In this document: positions 30,568 through 30,625 of the stretch, piece by piece
Position numbering within the stretch: position 1 is the stretch's first letter
Layout: each line of letters begins with the position of its first letter
Assembly: GCA_963653155.1 (NCBI GenBank)
Contig: CAVJWR010000032.1
Coordinates: 1 to 30,625, forward strand
DNA from: UBA1731 sp963653155
GTDB taxonomy: Bacteria; Verrucomicrobiota; Kiritimatiellia; RFP12; UBA1067
Direction: 5' to 3'
DNA length: 30,625 bases
The notes under the pieces: generated by a model
Told to the model about the DNA's origin: nothing
The model's database searches: none
What the model saw: only the letters and a program-made list of their open reading frames with translations
Position numbers and translations under genes: made by a program

Positions 30568-30625
30568 AGAGGATTCGTTATCACCGTTCCATTCATACAC
30601 CCGCGAACGAACGGATGCCTTGAAC

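Noticed and set aside
1..30625. tRNA or rRNA genes
   Set aside because: No cloverleaf with TTCRANY-type arms or rRNA sequence was noticed in the spacers by eye; a covariance-model scan would settle this.

Overview
The window is about 30.6 kb of moderately GC-rich bacterial DNA, most likely from an uncultured gut or rumen member of the PVC group (Kiritimatiellota, Lentisphaerota or Verrucomicrobiota). That placement is an inference. It rests on the gene mix (MetX-MetW fusion, GTP-type PEP carboxykinase, a TAT lipoprotein of the Gfo/Idh/MocA family, large secreted Calx-beta-like proteins) and on repeat-rich spacers; no rRNA or other phylogenetic marker beyond infA is present. Five runs of exactly ten N mark scaffold joins. 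They cut a secreted giant protein, hipA and an ABC-F gene, so several apparent frame breaks are assembly artefacts.

Layout. 1-1376: an orphan archaeal-type AAA ATPase. 1377-1818: a spacer with an orphan copy of the hip operator, three perfect palindromes and a heptanucleotide array. 1819-8912 (minus strand): an envelope or secretion set comprising a HEAT-repeat anchored protein, a roughly 1336-residue thioredoxin/Calx-beta protein, a parvulin-like lipoprotein and a Cys-rich secreted protein. 9334-10446: a tyrosine recombinase. 10447-11069: a repeat-filled spacer with a promoter-hairpin unit and the hip operator. 11070-12475: hipB-hipA. 12501-17845 (minus): metXW fusion, TPR protein, VWA protein. 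17934-19049 (plus): nnrD, converging on a trmJ-udk pair (20653-18930). 20700-22085: Gfo/Idh/MocA oxidoreductase. 22110-22420: a composite repeat with inverted ends. 22500-24452: pckG. 24628-25222: a VapBC-like pair. 25284-28543: a stomatin, an NfeD protein and a PycB/OadA-type carboxytransferase with a fused biotin domain. 28608-30567: infA and an ABC-F ATPase.

Two features recur across unrelated genes. First, at least six genes have a sigma70-type -10 box, usually extended (TGn), only 6-10 nt before the ATG, which predicts leaderless or nearly leaderless mRNAs; pckG and the NfeD/stomatin genes instead have normal Shine-Dalgarno sites. Second, spacers are built from the same modules: 18-21 nt palindromes joined by GGGAGG/CCTCCC, an AATCGYA heptad and a WCTACCM heptad. 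The second heptad contains TAG on one strand only. Seven is not a multiple of three, so an array closes all three frames in one direction and is open in the other. Several minus-strand genes end in or against such arrays, whereas nnrD, reading the open direction, runs on for about 90 codons of repeat and antisense sequence.

These repeats and the duplicated hip operator are the least explained parts of the window. The metabolic genes are otherwise readily recognised: methionine biosynthesis, gluconeogenic or anaplerotic C3/C4 interconversion, metabolite repair and tRNA modification.
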